64,000 nucleotides of DNA from an uncultured Sutterella sp. (GCA_900542195.1 UQNA01000007.1:1-64000), one strand, 5' to 3'; counted from the stretch's first letter, positions 8,900 to 16,565 are shown. Numbers and translations: made by a program. The notes: generated by a model from the sequence alone, not told the origin.

Positions 8900-9973
8900 G
8901 AAACGACAAAGGCTCGAGTGGGATCCGAGCCTGCGTCTAACTAATGAGGTATCGAGATGGTGACTACATTTCTATCCTCGTGGAAGATTGTGCCATAACT
9001 TGTGATAGTTTGGAATGGTGATTTAAAAATCGATACCGTTTTGGCTATCGGGGTCTTGCTATGCCTAGTCCGCACGAAGCCGTACTGATGAGCCAGTTAT
9101 CTGCAAAAAACTGGCTCTGTACGCATTCTTCCAATATATCGTAGGAAAGGTTAACCTGTATTTTCATCAAGAATTCTTCCTACTGTTTCGCTGCTTATGC
9201 GTTTTAAAACGCAGCCACCCCATTTTTTTACCTGAGAACTTAAGAAGATTTTTGGGTTTTCTGAACTAATAACGGAAGAAGTTCCTTTAAAAGAGTTTGA
9301 AAAAGCATAGGAAGGGTTACACTAGATATAGAAATTTATCTATAGAAACAAAGGCATATCTTCCAAAAAACGGCTAAAGCCGGCTCTGGATAAGGGGTTT
9401 GAGCGATCCGGCTAAAAGATTTTGAGAGATAGATCTAACTTAGTAAAGTTCAGGATAAAACTCTCTCTAAAAATTATTTTTAGTACTGCTATTCCTACTG
9501 CTTTTCTACTGCTATTTGCGCCAAATATTGCTGAATTATGCCAATTTTTTTTTGGAAGGGCTTGAATAATGGGCGTCTGCTGGAATGTGCTTGAAGGTTT
9601 GGTGCCCGGGGAGAGCACATCATTTAATAAATTAAACAATAAGTTAGTGTTAGAAGTACTGCTTTTCTACTGCTTTTACTCAAAAAAACCGCTTTTTTTA
9701 GTGTTGTTTTTATGCTGAAACGAAAAAGGGGGAATTTCTTCCCCCTGCTGCCTTTTATGAATTAAACAATTGGAATGCTTAAGCAGAAATCCAACTCTAA
9801 GAAGTCCGGTAACCGATTGAACGATTTTCAAGACCGTGCTCAGTGACAGCAAAATGAATATTACCTGTTAACTGACCTTTTAGTCAATCCTAAAAAAAAT
9901 ACTTGAATTTTCCATTTTCTAAATGTATAATTACATACATGAATTAAACAGGAATACTTAATAGGAGTCCAAA
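8900..9973. other. gene-poor boundary region between prophage remnant and intact phage
   Basis: I find no convincing gene. It holds a perfect inverted repeat GAGCCAGTT/AACTGGCTC (9090-9098, 9109-9117) and an 18-bp direct repeat (TACTGCTTTTCTACTGCT at 9496-9513 and 9657-9674). The word GAATTAAACA recurs near the gene at 9974. The left phage end could lie here. The 75-codon minus-strand frame at 9412-9639 has no clear protein character. Confidence 0.4.
9496..9674. repeat. 18-bp direct repeat pair, possible attachment or integrase-arm sites
   Basis: TACTGCTTTTCTACTGCT occurs at 9496-9513 and again at 9657-9674 with no mismatch, 161 bp apart. It stands at the transition from remnant to intact phage. 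The function is not shown by the sequence; an attachment core or arm site is one possibility, but no integrase gene is nearby. Confidence 0.45.
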
Positions 9974-10348
9974 ATGTCAAATTTCAAATCTGCTAAACAA
10001 ATTAAGTCTTGGGTTAAGGAAGTAAATCTTACTTTCATTAGCATTTACGAGAATAACGTTTTTTATCACGCTGAATATATGAGTCTTGCTGACAAAGCAC
10101 AAGCCAGAGTTGAGTATGCAGGTAACGGCTTAGTTCTTTTTGACGGTGAAGAGGTTGATCCTTTATATGCAGAAGCACAACTTGATCGGCAATATGAACA
10201 ATTAGATTCAGTTTCCGCAATTAATAGTTTTTCAACCAAGAAAGAAGCGATTGCATGGGCAAAAGAACATTTTGACCAAAACGATGAATTTCAACTTGAA
10301 GAGATGAAAGATCTCATTGCTGAAATTAGAAAAGCAAGAAAATACTAA
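9974..10348 (+). CDS. hypothetical protein
   Basis: 124 residues, soluble, rich in charged residues, with a Lys/Asp-rich C-terminal helix (AWAKEHFDQNDEFQLEEMK). AGGAG lies 8 bp before the ATG. It is followed by a terminator and a second small plus-strand gene, opposite to the phage late operon. I do not recognise a family. It may be the leftmost phage gene or a lysogeny-expressed one. Confidence 0.6.
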   Translation: MSNFKSAKQIKSWVKEVNLTFISIYENNVFYHAEYMSLADKAQARVEYAGNGLVLFDGEEVDPLYAEAQLDRQYEQLDSVSAINSFSTKKEAIAWAKEHFDQNDEFQLEEMKDLIAEIRKARKY

Positions 10349-10360
10349 GAATAGAACATC

Positions 10361-10388
10361 CGGGCTTTAAACAAGGCCCGTTTTTTTT
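10361..10388 (+). terminator. intrinsic terminator
   Basis: CGGGC(10361-10365)...GCCCG(10376-10380) followed by eight T. It ends the transcript of the gene at 9974-10348. Confidence 0.85.
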
Positions 10389-10400
10389 AAGGATTGAGCA

Positions 10401-10568
10401 ATGGAAGAAAAGACAAAACGCCCAGCCGGTAGGCCAAAAAAAACTAAAGAAGGCGGAAGGAATATGACGCTTTATTTAAACTTGAAAATAGCAGAAAAGC
10501 TAAAAGAGCTAGGCGGCGCAAAGTGGATAACTAAGAAAGTCCAAGAAGAATTAGCCAAAGAAAAATAA
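10401..10568 (+). CDS. small basic AT-hook-like DNA-binding protein
   Basis: 55 residues. The N-terminus carries KRPAGRPKKTK, an AT-hook-like R-P-x-x-G-R-P-K-K motif. The rest (MTLYLNLKIAEKLKELGG) resembles a ribbon-helix-helix strand-helix unit, as in small phage or plasmid repressors. AAGGA lies about 11 bp upstream. It is too short for most gene finders. It has its own terminator on both sides. A regulatory role is inferred. Confidence 0.6.
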   Translation: MEEKTKRPAGRPKKTKEGGRNMTLYLNLKIAEKLKELGGAKWITKKVQEELAKEK

Positions 10569-10571
10569 TTT

Positions 10572-10601
10572 AACCCCCGATAACATTCGGGGTTATTTTT
10601 T
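10572..10601 (+). terminator. intrinsic terminator
   Basis: AACCCCCGA and TCGGGGTT pair around TAACAT, followed by ATTTTTT. It directly follows the stop of the AT-hook-like gene. Confidence 0.85.
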
Positions 10602-10662
10602 GGTTTACAATAGATAGCGATATGAGTGATTTTGATTAGGCGGTTGCTTAATCGAATGGTTG

Positions 10663-10696
10663 AAAGGCTTAGGAAATTGACGCTTTCTAAGCCTTT
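10663..10696. terminator. perfect 10-bp hairpin after the late operon
   Basis: AAAGGCTTAG (10663-10672) and CTAAGCCTTT (10687-10696) are perfect complements. It lies 23 bp beyond the last minus-strand late gene. There is no long T run on the minus strand, so it may be an inefficient terminator or an mRNA-stabilising 3' hairpin. Confidence 0.5.
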
Positions 10697-10718
10697 AACT
10701 TTTTCTTTTTCCGATTAA

Positions 10719-10889
10719 TTAACAATGAGGGCATTTACTCTCTTTGAAGTATTTGCGATCTGCAAATTCTCCTTTCTTTCCAATGTTGAAACTATCAATG
10801 GGTCGGTGGTAACCCATTACACGAGTCCAAACCTCGCATTTAGTTCTTTCTGAATCTTTAATCCCGTAAGTTTGCAAGTCTTTATCCAT
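10719..10889 (-). CDS. small NrdD C-terminal-like Zn protein
   Basis: 56 residues resembling the end of anaerobic ribonucleotide reductase: CEVWTRVMGYHRPIDSFN, then GKKGEFADRKYF and a CPHC end. Full NrdD is about 700 residues; here only the part around the glycyl-radical and Zn-ribbon region is imitated and the rest of the enzyme is absent. Similar short proteins are common in phage genomes and are often misnamed as the whole enzyme. Start chosen by GGAG 9 bp upstream. It is the last gene of the lysis cassette. Confidence 0.7.
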   Translation of the reverse strand: MDKDLQTYGIKDSERTKCEVWTRVMGYHRPIDSFNIGKKGEFADRKYFKESKCPHC

Positions 10890-10890
10890 T

Positions 10891-11190
10891 TTATTTATCT
10901 CCTTGAAAATTCTCATTGAAGTGCTTTTCTGCAATATTCAATAATTCCTCTTGCTTCTTGAAGTAATTTTCTACTCTCTGGTTCCAATCGCAAACATTGA
11001 ATTGCGATTCGAGACTCGGCGGTTTTGGCTCGTTTTTCAAGACTATTGACTCGCTGGCGCAACCGCTCAGAATCAGAACGAGCCAAAGACTCAGACTTAC
11101 GAAGATTAGCCATGGCAATATTCCAGTCCTTTTGTCTTGTTTCGTACTCTTGTATTGTTTGCGTAAGTTGCGATACTTGCGAGCGAGCAT
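10891..11190 (-). CDS. Rz1-like outer-membrane spanin lipoprotein
   Basis: The frame has a basic N-terminal region, a hydrophobic stretch (LPWLIFVSLSLWLVLILSGC) ending in a clear lipobox L-S-G-C, and a mature part of about 55 residues with Pro residues near its start. It is almost entirely nested in another frame within the Rz gene and ends 22 bp beyond it, as in classical embedded Rz/Rz1 pairs. Its exact start is uncertain. Confidence 0.8.
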   Translation of the reverse strand: MLARKYRNLRKQYKSTKQDKRTGILPWLIFVSLSLWLVLILSGCASESIVLKNEPKPPSLESQFNVCDWNQRVENYFKKQEELLNIAEKHFNENFQGDK

Positions 11191-11293
11191 TTTTTAACTC
11201 TTCCGAATTTTTACCTTGATTCAAACCAAAAAAATAAGCGCAGAGAACTAATAAAATTCCTGCGCTTGCTTTAACTAAAGATACGATATTCAC
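10913..11293 (-). CDS. Rz-like inner-membrane spanin
   Basis: 126 residues: one N-terminal membrane anchor (about 4-22), then a long periplasmic coiled coil (SQLTQTIQEYETRQKDW and onwards). With the Rz1 lipoprotein it would fuse inner and outer membranes in the last step of lysis. It begins with GTG inside the endolysin stop (ATGTGA overlap), so translation is probably coupled. Confidence 0.85.
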   Translation of the reverse strand: MNIVSLVKASAGILLVLCAYFFGLNQGKNSEELKNARSQVSQLTQTIQEYETRQKDWNIAMANLRKSESLARSDSERLRQRVNSLEKRAKTAESRIAIQCLRLEPESRKLLQEARGIIEYCRKALQ

Positions 11294-11811
11294 ATTAAAG
11301 CAACCTCCGCTTTACGCCTATTCATTAAGCCGTTTATTACTTCATACATAATGCGCCCGTGCTCGTCTCTTAAAATATTTCCGTTCTTATCTTTCATTTT
11401 TTGTTTTGCAAAAGATAAAAATCCTTTTTTAGCTTCTTCAATCTTTCCGGCATTTAAAAGTTCTAAGGTTTTAGATTTTGCAACCGCACCAACACCAACA
11501 TTAAAAGCCAAATCCAATAAAGCTATATATTGACCTTCGGTTAACTTGCAAGTAACGTATTTACTTAACGCTTCGGCGTGCTCAATCAAATCATCTTTTA
11601 AATATTTTTCGGCTTGTTGTTTGGTAATCACTTGACCCGGTTTAACGTTCTTTGTATGCCCGTGTCCAATGGTTAAAGTATTAGCAGAGCATTTATAAGC
11701 CTTAAGTTTTAAGCCTTCCCACTCTTTAACAAAGTTTTCAGCGATTAACGGGTTCCACTGCGAAAAAGGTAATTTTTCTTGATTGTTACTTATTGAACTT
11801 GTTTGATTCAT
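11290..11811 (-). CDS. phage endolysin, GH24 lysozyme
   Basis: 173 residues. The GH24 triad spacing is visible: E in KEWEGLKLKAY, then Cys eight residues later, then Thr five after that in NTLTIGHGHT. This is the E-8-(D/C)-5-T pattern of T4-type lysozymes, with Cys in the middle. The C-terminal NGLMNRRKAEVALM is the usual NRR motif. There is no signal peptide, so release should depend on the holin upstream. Confidence 0.95.
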   Translation of the reverse strand: MNQTSSISNNQEKLPFSQWNPLIAENFVKEWEGLKLKAYKCSANTLTIGHGHTKNVKPGQVITKQQAEKYLKDDLIEHAEALSKYVTCKLTEGQYIALLDLAFNVGVGAVAKSKTLELLNAGKIEEAKKGFLSFAKQKMKDKNGNILRDEHGRIMYEVINGLMNRRKAEVALM

Positions 11812-12106
11812 TATGTTGTCCCTTTAAATAAGAAATATCTTTCTTGATTGTTTCGATGACGGATTGAATGTTCTCTAGTTTTTTCAGGTTCTCACTGTTT
11901 TCTGCTGCTTTTTTATTCAGCTCATTAATTTGTAATCGCTGGATAGCCGTTTCATTTTCAAGATATTCAATTCGTTCTTTCTGCGTCACGATTGTGTACT
12001 CTGATAGTTGTGAGTTTGTCATCACGCCCGCAACATAAAACGCCACGAATAACAAGGCTTTTAGAACACCATTGAAACATTGCCTAAGATCAATTCTTTC
12101 TATCAT
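11786..12106 (-). CDS. small membrane protein with coiled coil in the lysis cassette
   Basis: 106 residues: a hydrophobic segment (about 12-30, ALLFVAFYVAGVM) and a coiled coil of about 60 residues. It overlaps the holin end by 17 bp and the endolysin start by 26 bp. Position and topology fit an accessory lysis protein such as an antiholin or second holin; I cannot assign it to a family. Confidence 0.65.
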   Translation of the reverse strand: MIERIDLRQCFNGVLKALLFVAFYVAGVMTNSQLSEYTIVTQKERIEYLENETAIQRLQINELNKKAAENSENLKKLENIQSVIETIKKDISYLKGQHNESNKFNK

Positions 12107-12473
12107 TTTCCCCTCCTACATCTACAGATTCGAGCTTTTTATCTGTATTTTCATAAAAAGCGATTTTTAACTTACCGACCATAAAGCGATATAGAAGGTT
12201 CATTATTCTGTTTCCAAAATACGCACCTAAGCCGGAAAAGGCAGCAATCCATTCCTCGTGCATTTCTGTGACTCTTAGGAGTAGATACACAATGAAGCCG
12301 GCCACCATAGAGGTTACGACCTCAGCGAGATAGTGAAAAAAATTGAACATCTTTTCACCTTTTGAATACTGTTGTGCCGGGCCAGCCAGAGCACAAACGA
12401 GAATTAAAATAGCGGTAATTTGGCCTATAGCAGTTAGAAAATCAGACCATACCGCCGGGTTTTTGTTTGGCAT
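12090..12473 (-). CDS. phage holin (LydA/holin superfamily III-like)
   Basis: 127 residues with three hydrophobic segments (about 15-31, 44-67, 75-96) and a hydrophilic C-terminus. The segment EEWIAAFSGLGAYFGNRI resembles LydA-type holins. It is directly upstream of the endolysin, the usual place for the pore-former that times lysis. Confidence 0.75.
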   Translation of the reverse strand: MPNKNPAVWSDFLTAIGQITAILILVCALAGPAQQYSKGEKMFNFFHYLAEVVTSMVAGFIVYLLLRVTEMHEEWIAAFSGLGAYFGNRIMNLLYRFMVGKLKIAFYENTDKKLESVDVGGENDRKN

Positions 12474-12563
12474 AATCTCCCTCTAATTTCTAAAAAATTT
12501 GGTGATTAAGGTTTATTAGTTTTGATTGTTGTTAAATAAATTCTTTTCTGATTACCTCCTTTT

Positions 12564-12589
12564 AAAGGGCGTATAAACATCCGCCCTTT
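12564..12589 (-). terminator. hairpin between tail array and lysis genes
   Basis: AAAGGGCG (12564-12571) and CGCCCTTT (12582-12589) form an 8-bp stem that extends with A-T pairs. The same arm sequence, AAAGGGCGGAT, recurs at about 12638. It could end tail transcription or act as a lysis-operon leader. The 12474-12684 gap contains nothing else I recognise. Confidence 0.55.
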
Positions 12590-12684
12590 TAACCAAAAAC
12601 ATCCAAAAACTAAAGCTAAGTTATTGAAATATAAAAGGTTTTAAAGGGCGGATATAAAAAGCGGAAAAGGCGTAATAAAACTAC

Positions 12685-13059
12685 TTATTTGCCTATACAA
12701 GGAATAAATCTAACTGTCGTATTAGCATTAGAAGTTGAATCAGCGGTAACACCGTATCCAATGTTATGACCTTTTTTAACTGGGGTATAAATACATGGAT
12801 AATCTGCCAATGTGCTATTAAGTCCAATACGAGTATTAATAGAACTATTGATCCAAATAGCTTTAATTGAATTACCTCCAACCAAAACAAAATAGCCATT
12901 TTCAGGGGCTGTATAAGTTCCCTCAAAAGAACCTGTTTGAATCCTGATATCTATTTTGCTATTCCAATCTTCCGGCATAGCTTGTCTGGCGACAAACTCA
13001 GTTTCCGACTTATTAACGAACTTGTTTAGCAATGCTTGGAGATACGCTTTTAAACTCAT
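12685..13059 (-). CDS. tail-array paralogue 5
   Basis: 124 residues. It starts with an amphipathic helix (MSLKAYLQALLNKFVNKSE) like its four neighbours and ends VRFIPCIGK. The body is predicted beta-rich with aromatic residues (YTAPENGYFVLVGG). All five members share the framework MxKxxLxxLL, then a YTAPxxGY-like core, then (V/A/C)RF near the end. They follow the fibre assembly gene, so a tail-tip or receptor-contact role is inferred. No known family is recognised. Confidence 0.7.
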   Translation of the reverse strand: MSLKAYLQALLNKFVNKSETEFVARQAMPEDWNSKIDIRIQTGSFEGTYTAPENGYFVLVGGNSIKAIWINSSINTRIGLNSTLADYPCIYTPVKKGHNIGYGVTADSTSNANTTVRFIPCIGK

Positions 13060-13080
13060 AACGCACCTCCTAAATTCGCT

Positions 13081-13440
13081 TTATTCGTTATCCCTAAGCG
13101 GTACGAATCTACAAAGTTCTTTAGTATCTTTAGCTTGTAAAAATACTGTTTCTCCTTTGTAAACTCGAATAACCAAAGAGTTGTATCCGCTAATGTACAT
13201 TGAGAAAAATCCTTGAGTTTGTAAACAAAACCGCTCAGATTCTCCGGCACTTGTATAGACGATAAAGCCATTGGCAGGTGGAACGTACCTTTTGAAATAG
13301 TTGTTAGGTTCGTAATCCGGCAATGATTGAACGTCAATCCTGACGTCTTCATACCAGTGCGGTGTATCAATTGCCTGAATCCACGATTTTTTATTTCTAA
13401 GGAATGTTTCAAGTAAAAGTTGGAGTAACTGTTTAAGCAT
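13081..13440 (-). CDS. tail-array paralogue 4
   Basis: 119 residues from the ATG at 13440 (MLKQLLQLLLETFL), preceded by GGAGGG. The core YVPPANGFIVYTSAGE aligns with the YTAPxxGY block of its siblings, and the end is CRFVPLRDNE. An in-frame TTG 15 bp upstream is a poor alternative. It lies 24 bp after the G11-tract end of paralogue 3. Confidence 0.7.
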   Translation of the reverse strand: MLKQLLQLLLETFLRNKKSWIQAIDTPHWYEDVRIDVQSLPDYEPNNYFKRYVPPANGFIVYTSAGESERFCLQTQGFFSMYISGYNSLVIRVYKGETVFLQAKDTKELCRFVPLRDNE

Positions 13441-13464
13441 AGTACAGCCCTCCAAATAATACTC

Positions 13465-13848
13465 TTATCCCCCCCCCCCGACAGAATAGATAAATCTTAC
13501 TCCAAGATTTTTCAGGTTTGCACCCCAAACAGAACAAGAGGCGCCCTTACGCATAGGAAGATATACAGAACGTTGTCCACCTTGTTGAGAACCTATAACG
13601 TTTACAAAAACTCCACTAATAATGGAAAGGTCACACCCTGCTGCGCTGTCATCTTTATTTGCAAAAGCATTAATAAATCCGTCTGTTGGTGCTGTGTAAT
13701 CAATAATCTTTCCCCAATCGCCAATAGCTTTATTTGAAGTGACTAGTATTTCCTTGTTCTCTAGAGGCATAGCCTGATTAGCGACTAACGCACTTTCTTG
13801 CTTACTGTAGAACTTAGAAAGTAGGAGGCTTAATGTTTGTTTTAGCAT
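13465..13848 (-). CDS. tail-array paralogue 3, ending in a G11 tract
   Basis: 127 residues, MLKQTLSLLLSKF start and the core DYTAPTDGFINAFANK. The C-terminus is VRFIYSVGGGG, where the glycines are coded by eleven consecutive G (minus strand, 13469-13479) and the TAA follows one base later. A change in tract length would replace the end: with ten G the frame runs into the next gene region, with twelve it adds about ten residues. See the finding on homopolymer tracts. Confidence 0.75.
   Translation of the reverse strand: MLKQTLSLLLSKFYSKQESALVANQAMPLENKEILVTSNKAIGDWGKIIDYTAPTDGFINAFANKDDSAAGCDLSIISGVFVNVIGSQQGGQRSVYLPMRKGASCSVWGANLKNLGVRFIYSVGGGG
13469..13479. repeat. C11 homopolymer (G11 on coding strand)
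   Basis: Eleven consecutive C on the plus strand at the 3' end of tail-array paralogue 3. Tracts of this length are prone to slipped-strand length change. It codes the terminal glycine run. Confidence 0.9.
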
Positions 13849-14606
13849 AGTAAGCCTCCCATTACGTTATGCAGATCCAACAGTTTTGACGAATCTTGCG
13901 AGTTTTGTCCCCCTATTCCAGTAAGTGCATATTTCGCCTTTTGATAAAGGAATAAATGACATAACTTCTTGCTCAGAGCCCTCAGGAGCAAGTACAAACG
14001 TTGCAACTTTTCCCTGCAAATTAATAACTTTGGCATTAACAACGAGATACCCATCATAAGGAGCGGTATATCTCCCGATTTTATCTTCATCAAGTGTAAG
14101 TTCATATCCTTGGAGCGGAGCAGATTGGTGAGCAATCCACTCTCTTTTACTCTTGATAAAAGTTTCAAGCAGGAGTCGCAGAAGGTTCTTAAGCATAACT
14201 GAACCTCCTTAAGAAGGTTGTTATACCCCCCCCCAAGAGATTCGAAAAATCTAACAGCTATGTCTTTAGCTCTAATTCCATTGACAGAAAATTGAGCGCC
14301 TTTAGTAATTGGTAAAAGAAAATTCAAACCTTGGCCGGAAGTTGACGAAACTTGTGAAAGTTGAACTTCGTTAGAGGTGACCTGTAACATTGTTCCGAAA
14401 TTTTCGCTATTAACTGTACTTGCAGATATGTTTAGATAGCCGTCTTTAGGAGATATTCCAGTGACCAAGTTATCTGTCCATGCTTCACCCGCCGAGGTTT
14501 TTCCTGAAAAAGTCGTTGGAGAAGAGAACGTACTTCTTGATACGTGCGCCGCCTCCGCCGGGGTGGTTCGGGTATTTAATAACCACTGAATAAAATCTTT
14601 AAGCAT
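13842..14606 (-). CDS. tail-array paralogue 1, with C-terminus set by a G9 tract
   Basis: Residues 1-127 (MLKDFIQWLLN start, core GISPKDGYLNISAS, end VRFFESLGGG) match the paralogue family. The glycines are nine G (minus strand, 14226-14234). In the assembled length the frame does not stop there but runs another 127 codons through the next gene out of phase, giving an unlikely extension. With ten G it would stop two codons after the tract; with eleven it would add about 13 residues. So the true product is probably near 130 residues. Confidence 0.6.
   Translation of the reverse strand: MLKDFIQWLLNTRTTPAEAAHVSRSTFSSPTTFSGKTSAGEAWTDNLVTGISPKDGYLNISASTVNSENFGTMLQVTSNEVQLSQVSSTSGQGLNFLLPITKGAQFSVNGIRAKDIAVRFFESLGGGYNNLLKEVQLCLRTFCDSCLKLLSRVKESGLLTNLLRSKDMNLHLMKIKSGDIPLLMMGISLLMPKLLICREKLQRLYLLLRALSKKLCHLFLYQKAKYALTGIGGQNSQDSSKLLDLHNVMGGLLC
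13867..14196 (-). CDS. tail-array paralogue 2
   Basis: 109 residues, start MLKNLLRLLLETFIKSK with AAGGAGG upstream. The core GRYTAPYDGYLVVNAK matches the family block, and the end ARFVKTVGSA has no homopolymer. The long frame of paralogue 1 overlaps it out of phase. Confidence 0.7.
   Translation of the reverse strand: MLKNLLRLLLETFIKSKREWIAHQSAPLQGYELTLDEDKIGRYTAPYDGYLVVNAKVINLQGKVATFVLAPEGSEQEVMSFIPLSKGEICTYWNRGTKLARFVKTVGSA
14226..14234. repeat. C9 homopolymer (G9 on coding strand)
   Basis: Nine consecutive C on the plus strand at the C-terminal glycine codons of tail-array paralogue 1, the same position as the C11 tract in paralogue 3. Confidence 0.9.
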
Positions 14607-15207
14607 TAAATCCTCCTTTCATGCGTTCACGGTCTTCTACTTTCTGACCCAACTCGTATGCCAGTGCGGTTGGGAATTCCGGCCAGTCAACAAATGGAAA
14701 ACCTGCCGCCTCTGGCATATTTCTTAATGCCTGTCGATAGGCTTCTAAGTACGCTCTATCTTCATCACTTAAAGCGGTTCTCTTAGCTTTAGCCATTTTT
14801 TGAACTGTGATATCAGGTAACTTGACGTAATCATCGGTATCCGCAATTCGTGCATTACGTTCTACCTTAACTACATCGGAATACTTGCTTTTTACAAAGT
14901 CATCATCATTTTCTGGTAGCTCGTCTTGTGTGTAGTAGTTGCCATCTGCGCTTCTAAATAATCCAGTAGGCGATAACTCCATTTTCCAAAATGTGATTAC
15001 TTTCCCGTCTGGTGTTTTGAAGTTTTCGGATACTTTGTAATGTTTACGTGCAAAGGCTTCATCTTCTTCGTTTGTAAAAGCGTGTTGTCCTTGACTATTA
15101 GACTCAACAACAATCTTGCCATTCGCATTTTTCAGGCTATAACGAGAAAGAGGCCGTTTTTTGGCCTCTTGCAAATATTCTTGTTTAACTTCATCAAGTG
15201 TTTTCAT
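14599..15207 (-). CDS. tail fibre assembly / tail assembly chaperone-like protein
   Basis: 202 residues. The C-terminal part RAYLEAYRQALRNMPEAAGFPFVDWPEFP follows the known pattern of phage tail fibre assembly proteins (YRQALRDLP...W). The N-terminal half is probably fibre-specific. It follows the fibre genes and overlaps the preceding stop by one base and the next paralogue by eight. It likely helps fold fibres and is not part of the virion (family knowledge). Confidence 0.75.
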   Translation of the reverse strand: MKTLDEVKQEYLQEAKKRPLSRYSLKNANGKIVVESNSQGQHAFTNEEDEAFARKHYKVSENFKTPDGKVITFWKMELSPTGLFRSADGNYYTQDELPENDDDFVKSKYSDVVKVERNARIADTDDYVKLPDITVQKMAKAKRTALSDEDRAYLEAYRQALRNMPEAAGFPFVDWPEFPTALAYELGQKVEDRERMKGGFNA

Positions 15208-15506
15208 TAGTTATCTCCGTAATGCTCGGAACAAAAACCAAAAGCGACAAACTGGAAAACTTTATCTCTAGCTTTTGAATAAGAGATTTTTTTAGCTGTT
15301 TCCTCTGAAAAATTGCGGATATCAACGCATGAAGCTATCTCAGTAACAGTAAAACGATTCTTCAATACTAAAGTGCATACCATTGTGCCGGTACCTTCTA
15401 CATGGTGATAATCTACCCGTTCTATCAATGCGTCTACTGTTTCATTATTGATATAAGGAAACTTGCAAGATTTTCTTGCTTCTTCTTTAATTTCACTTGT
15501 ATTCAT
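15207..15506 (-). CDS. N4 gp49/Sf6 gp66-like phage protein
   Basis: 99 residues. Motifs of the family are visible: FPYINNETVDALIERVDYH, then TLVLKNRFTVTEIASCVD, and a C-terminal KARDKVFQFVAFGF. Function is unknown; such genes usually lie near fibre or lysis genes in phages. Confidence 0.7.
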   Translation of the reverse strand: MNTSEIKEEARKSCKFPYINNETVDALIERVDYHHVEGTGTMVCTLVLKNRFTVTEIASCVDIRNFSEETAKKISYSKARDKVFQFVAFGFCSEHYGDN

Positions 15507-15543
15507 TTTTAATAATTACTCCGTTTAGGTTTTGGTCTTACTT

Positions 15544-16509
15544 TTAGGTTCCGGTCTCTGTTTCGGTATCTGTTCCGTTGATTATGTTGTCGATTTCTTC
15601 TTGAGTCCCGCCGTTTTCAAGTATTAGTTCCTCAAGAATCGGCACAAGGTATGCGTCCACGCCAGTGTTAAATCCAATATTGTTTCTAGCGGTTGTTTGT
15701 TCGGTTTCGGTTAAGGATTGAGTAGACGAATAAGAAACGTTAGGCGTTAAATCTACCCACGTGGATGACGTAACGGCCGTTCCTGCTGCCGTATCAATTG
15801 ATACTAAAGTAAACATTCGTCCGTCAGTACCAACAACAGTATCACCGACTTTAATATTCCCTTGCGGTTTTAAATCCGCTATATCGATTGTTTGAGAAAT
15901 ACTCAAATCACTATCTATAGTTCTTACGGCGTATGCGCTAGCTTGGGCTGTTTCGGCTGCTTCTTGTGCACTTTGCGCCTGTTGTTGCGCTGTTTCTGCT
16001 AAATTTTGAGCTGTTTCAGCTGAATTTTGTGCACTTTCTGCGGAATTTTGCGCACTTTCTGCGGAATTTTGAGCCTGTAACGCACTATTTAATGCTGATT
16101 GTGCGGTTTGTGCACTTGTTTGTGCGCTTGCTTTAGCTTCATTAGAAGAAGTTACTGCTGTGTTAGCTGTTTGAATAGCTTGGCTTGAGGCCGTTAATGC
16201 AGAAGTTGAATTTGAAATAGATAACTGAATATCTGCGTCCCAATCGTCAACAACTTGTTTTAACGTCTCTACCTTTTCATTAGCGCTATTTGCAACGGCT
16301 AAAGCATTAGAACTTGTCGAGTTTGCGGTTTGAGCCGTCGTCCTTGCTTCCTTAGCGATATTCAGCGCCTCTTCGGAGTTATCCGAGGCATTATCTGCAT
16401 ATTCTCCAATCTCATTAATAGCGTCTTCGGTTTGCTTTAGCACCTCCGGCCCGCTGATTACGCCCGTTCCTGTAGGCGTGTAATGAAATTCAAATTTCTT
16501 TAGAGCCAT
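15544..16509 (-). CDS. tail fibre protein with coiled-coil repeats
   Basis: 321 residues. The N-terminal part (KKFEFHYTPTG) is followed by about 150 residues of heptad-like repeats built from AQNSAESAQNSAE units. The C-terminal part has a small beta domain (IKVGDTVVGTDGRMFTLV). The repeats are typical of trimeric fibre shafts. The DNA of the repeats is itself imperfectly repeated, which favours recombination between fibres. Confidence 0.8.
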   Translation of the reverse strand: MALKKFEFHYTPTGTGVISGPEVLKQTEDAINEIGEYADNASDNSEEALNIAKEARTTAQTANSTSSNALAVANSANEKVETLKQVVDDWDADIQLSISNSTSALTASSQAIQTANTAVTSSNEAKASAQTSAQTAQSALNSALQAQNSAESAQNSAESAQNSAETAQNLAETAQQQAQSAQEAAETAQASAYAVRTIDSDLSISQTIDIADLKPQGNIKVGDTVVGTDGRMFTLVSIDTAAGTAVTSSTWVDLTPNVSYSSTQSLTETEQTTARNNIGFNTGVDAYLVPILEELILENGGTQEEIDNIINGTDTETETGT

Positions 16510-16565
16510 TTTGAATTACCTCTTTAAAATTTATCTTTAATTTGCTTTTCATTCATGCCCGTAAG

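Noticed and set aside
13056..13412. 118-codon minus-strand frame overlapping tail-array paralogue 4
   Set aside because: It lies out of phase over a paralogue with clear family features and a ribosome binding site; this frame has none.
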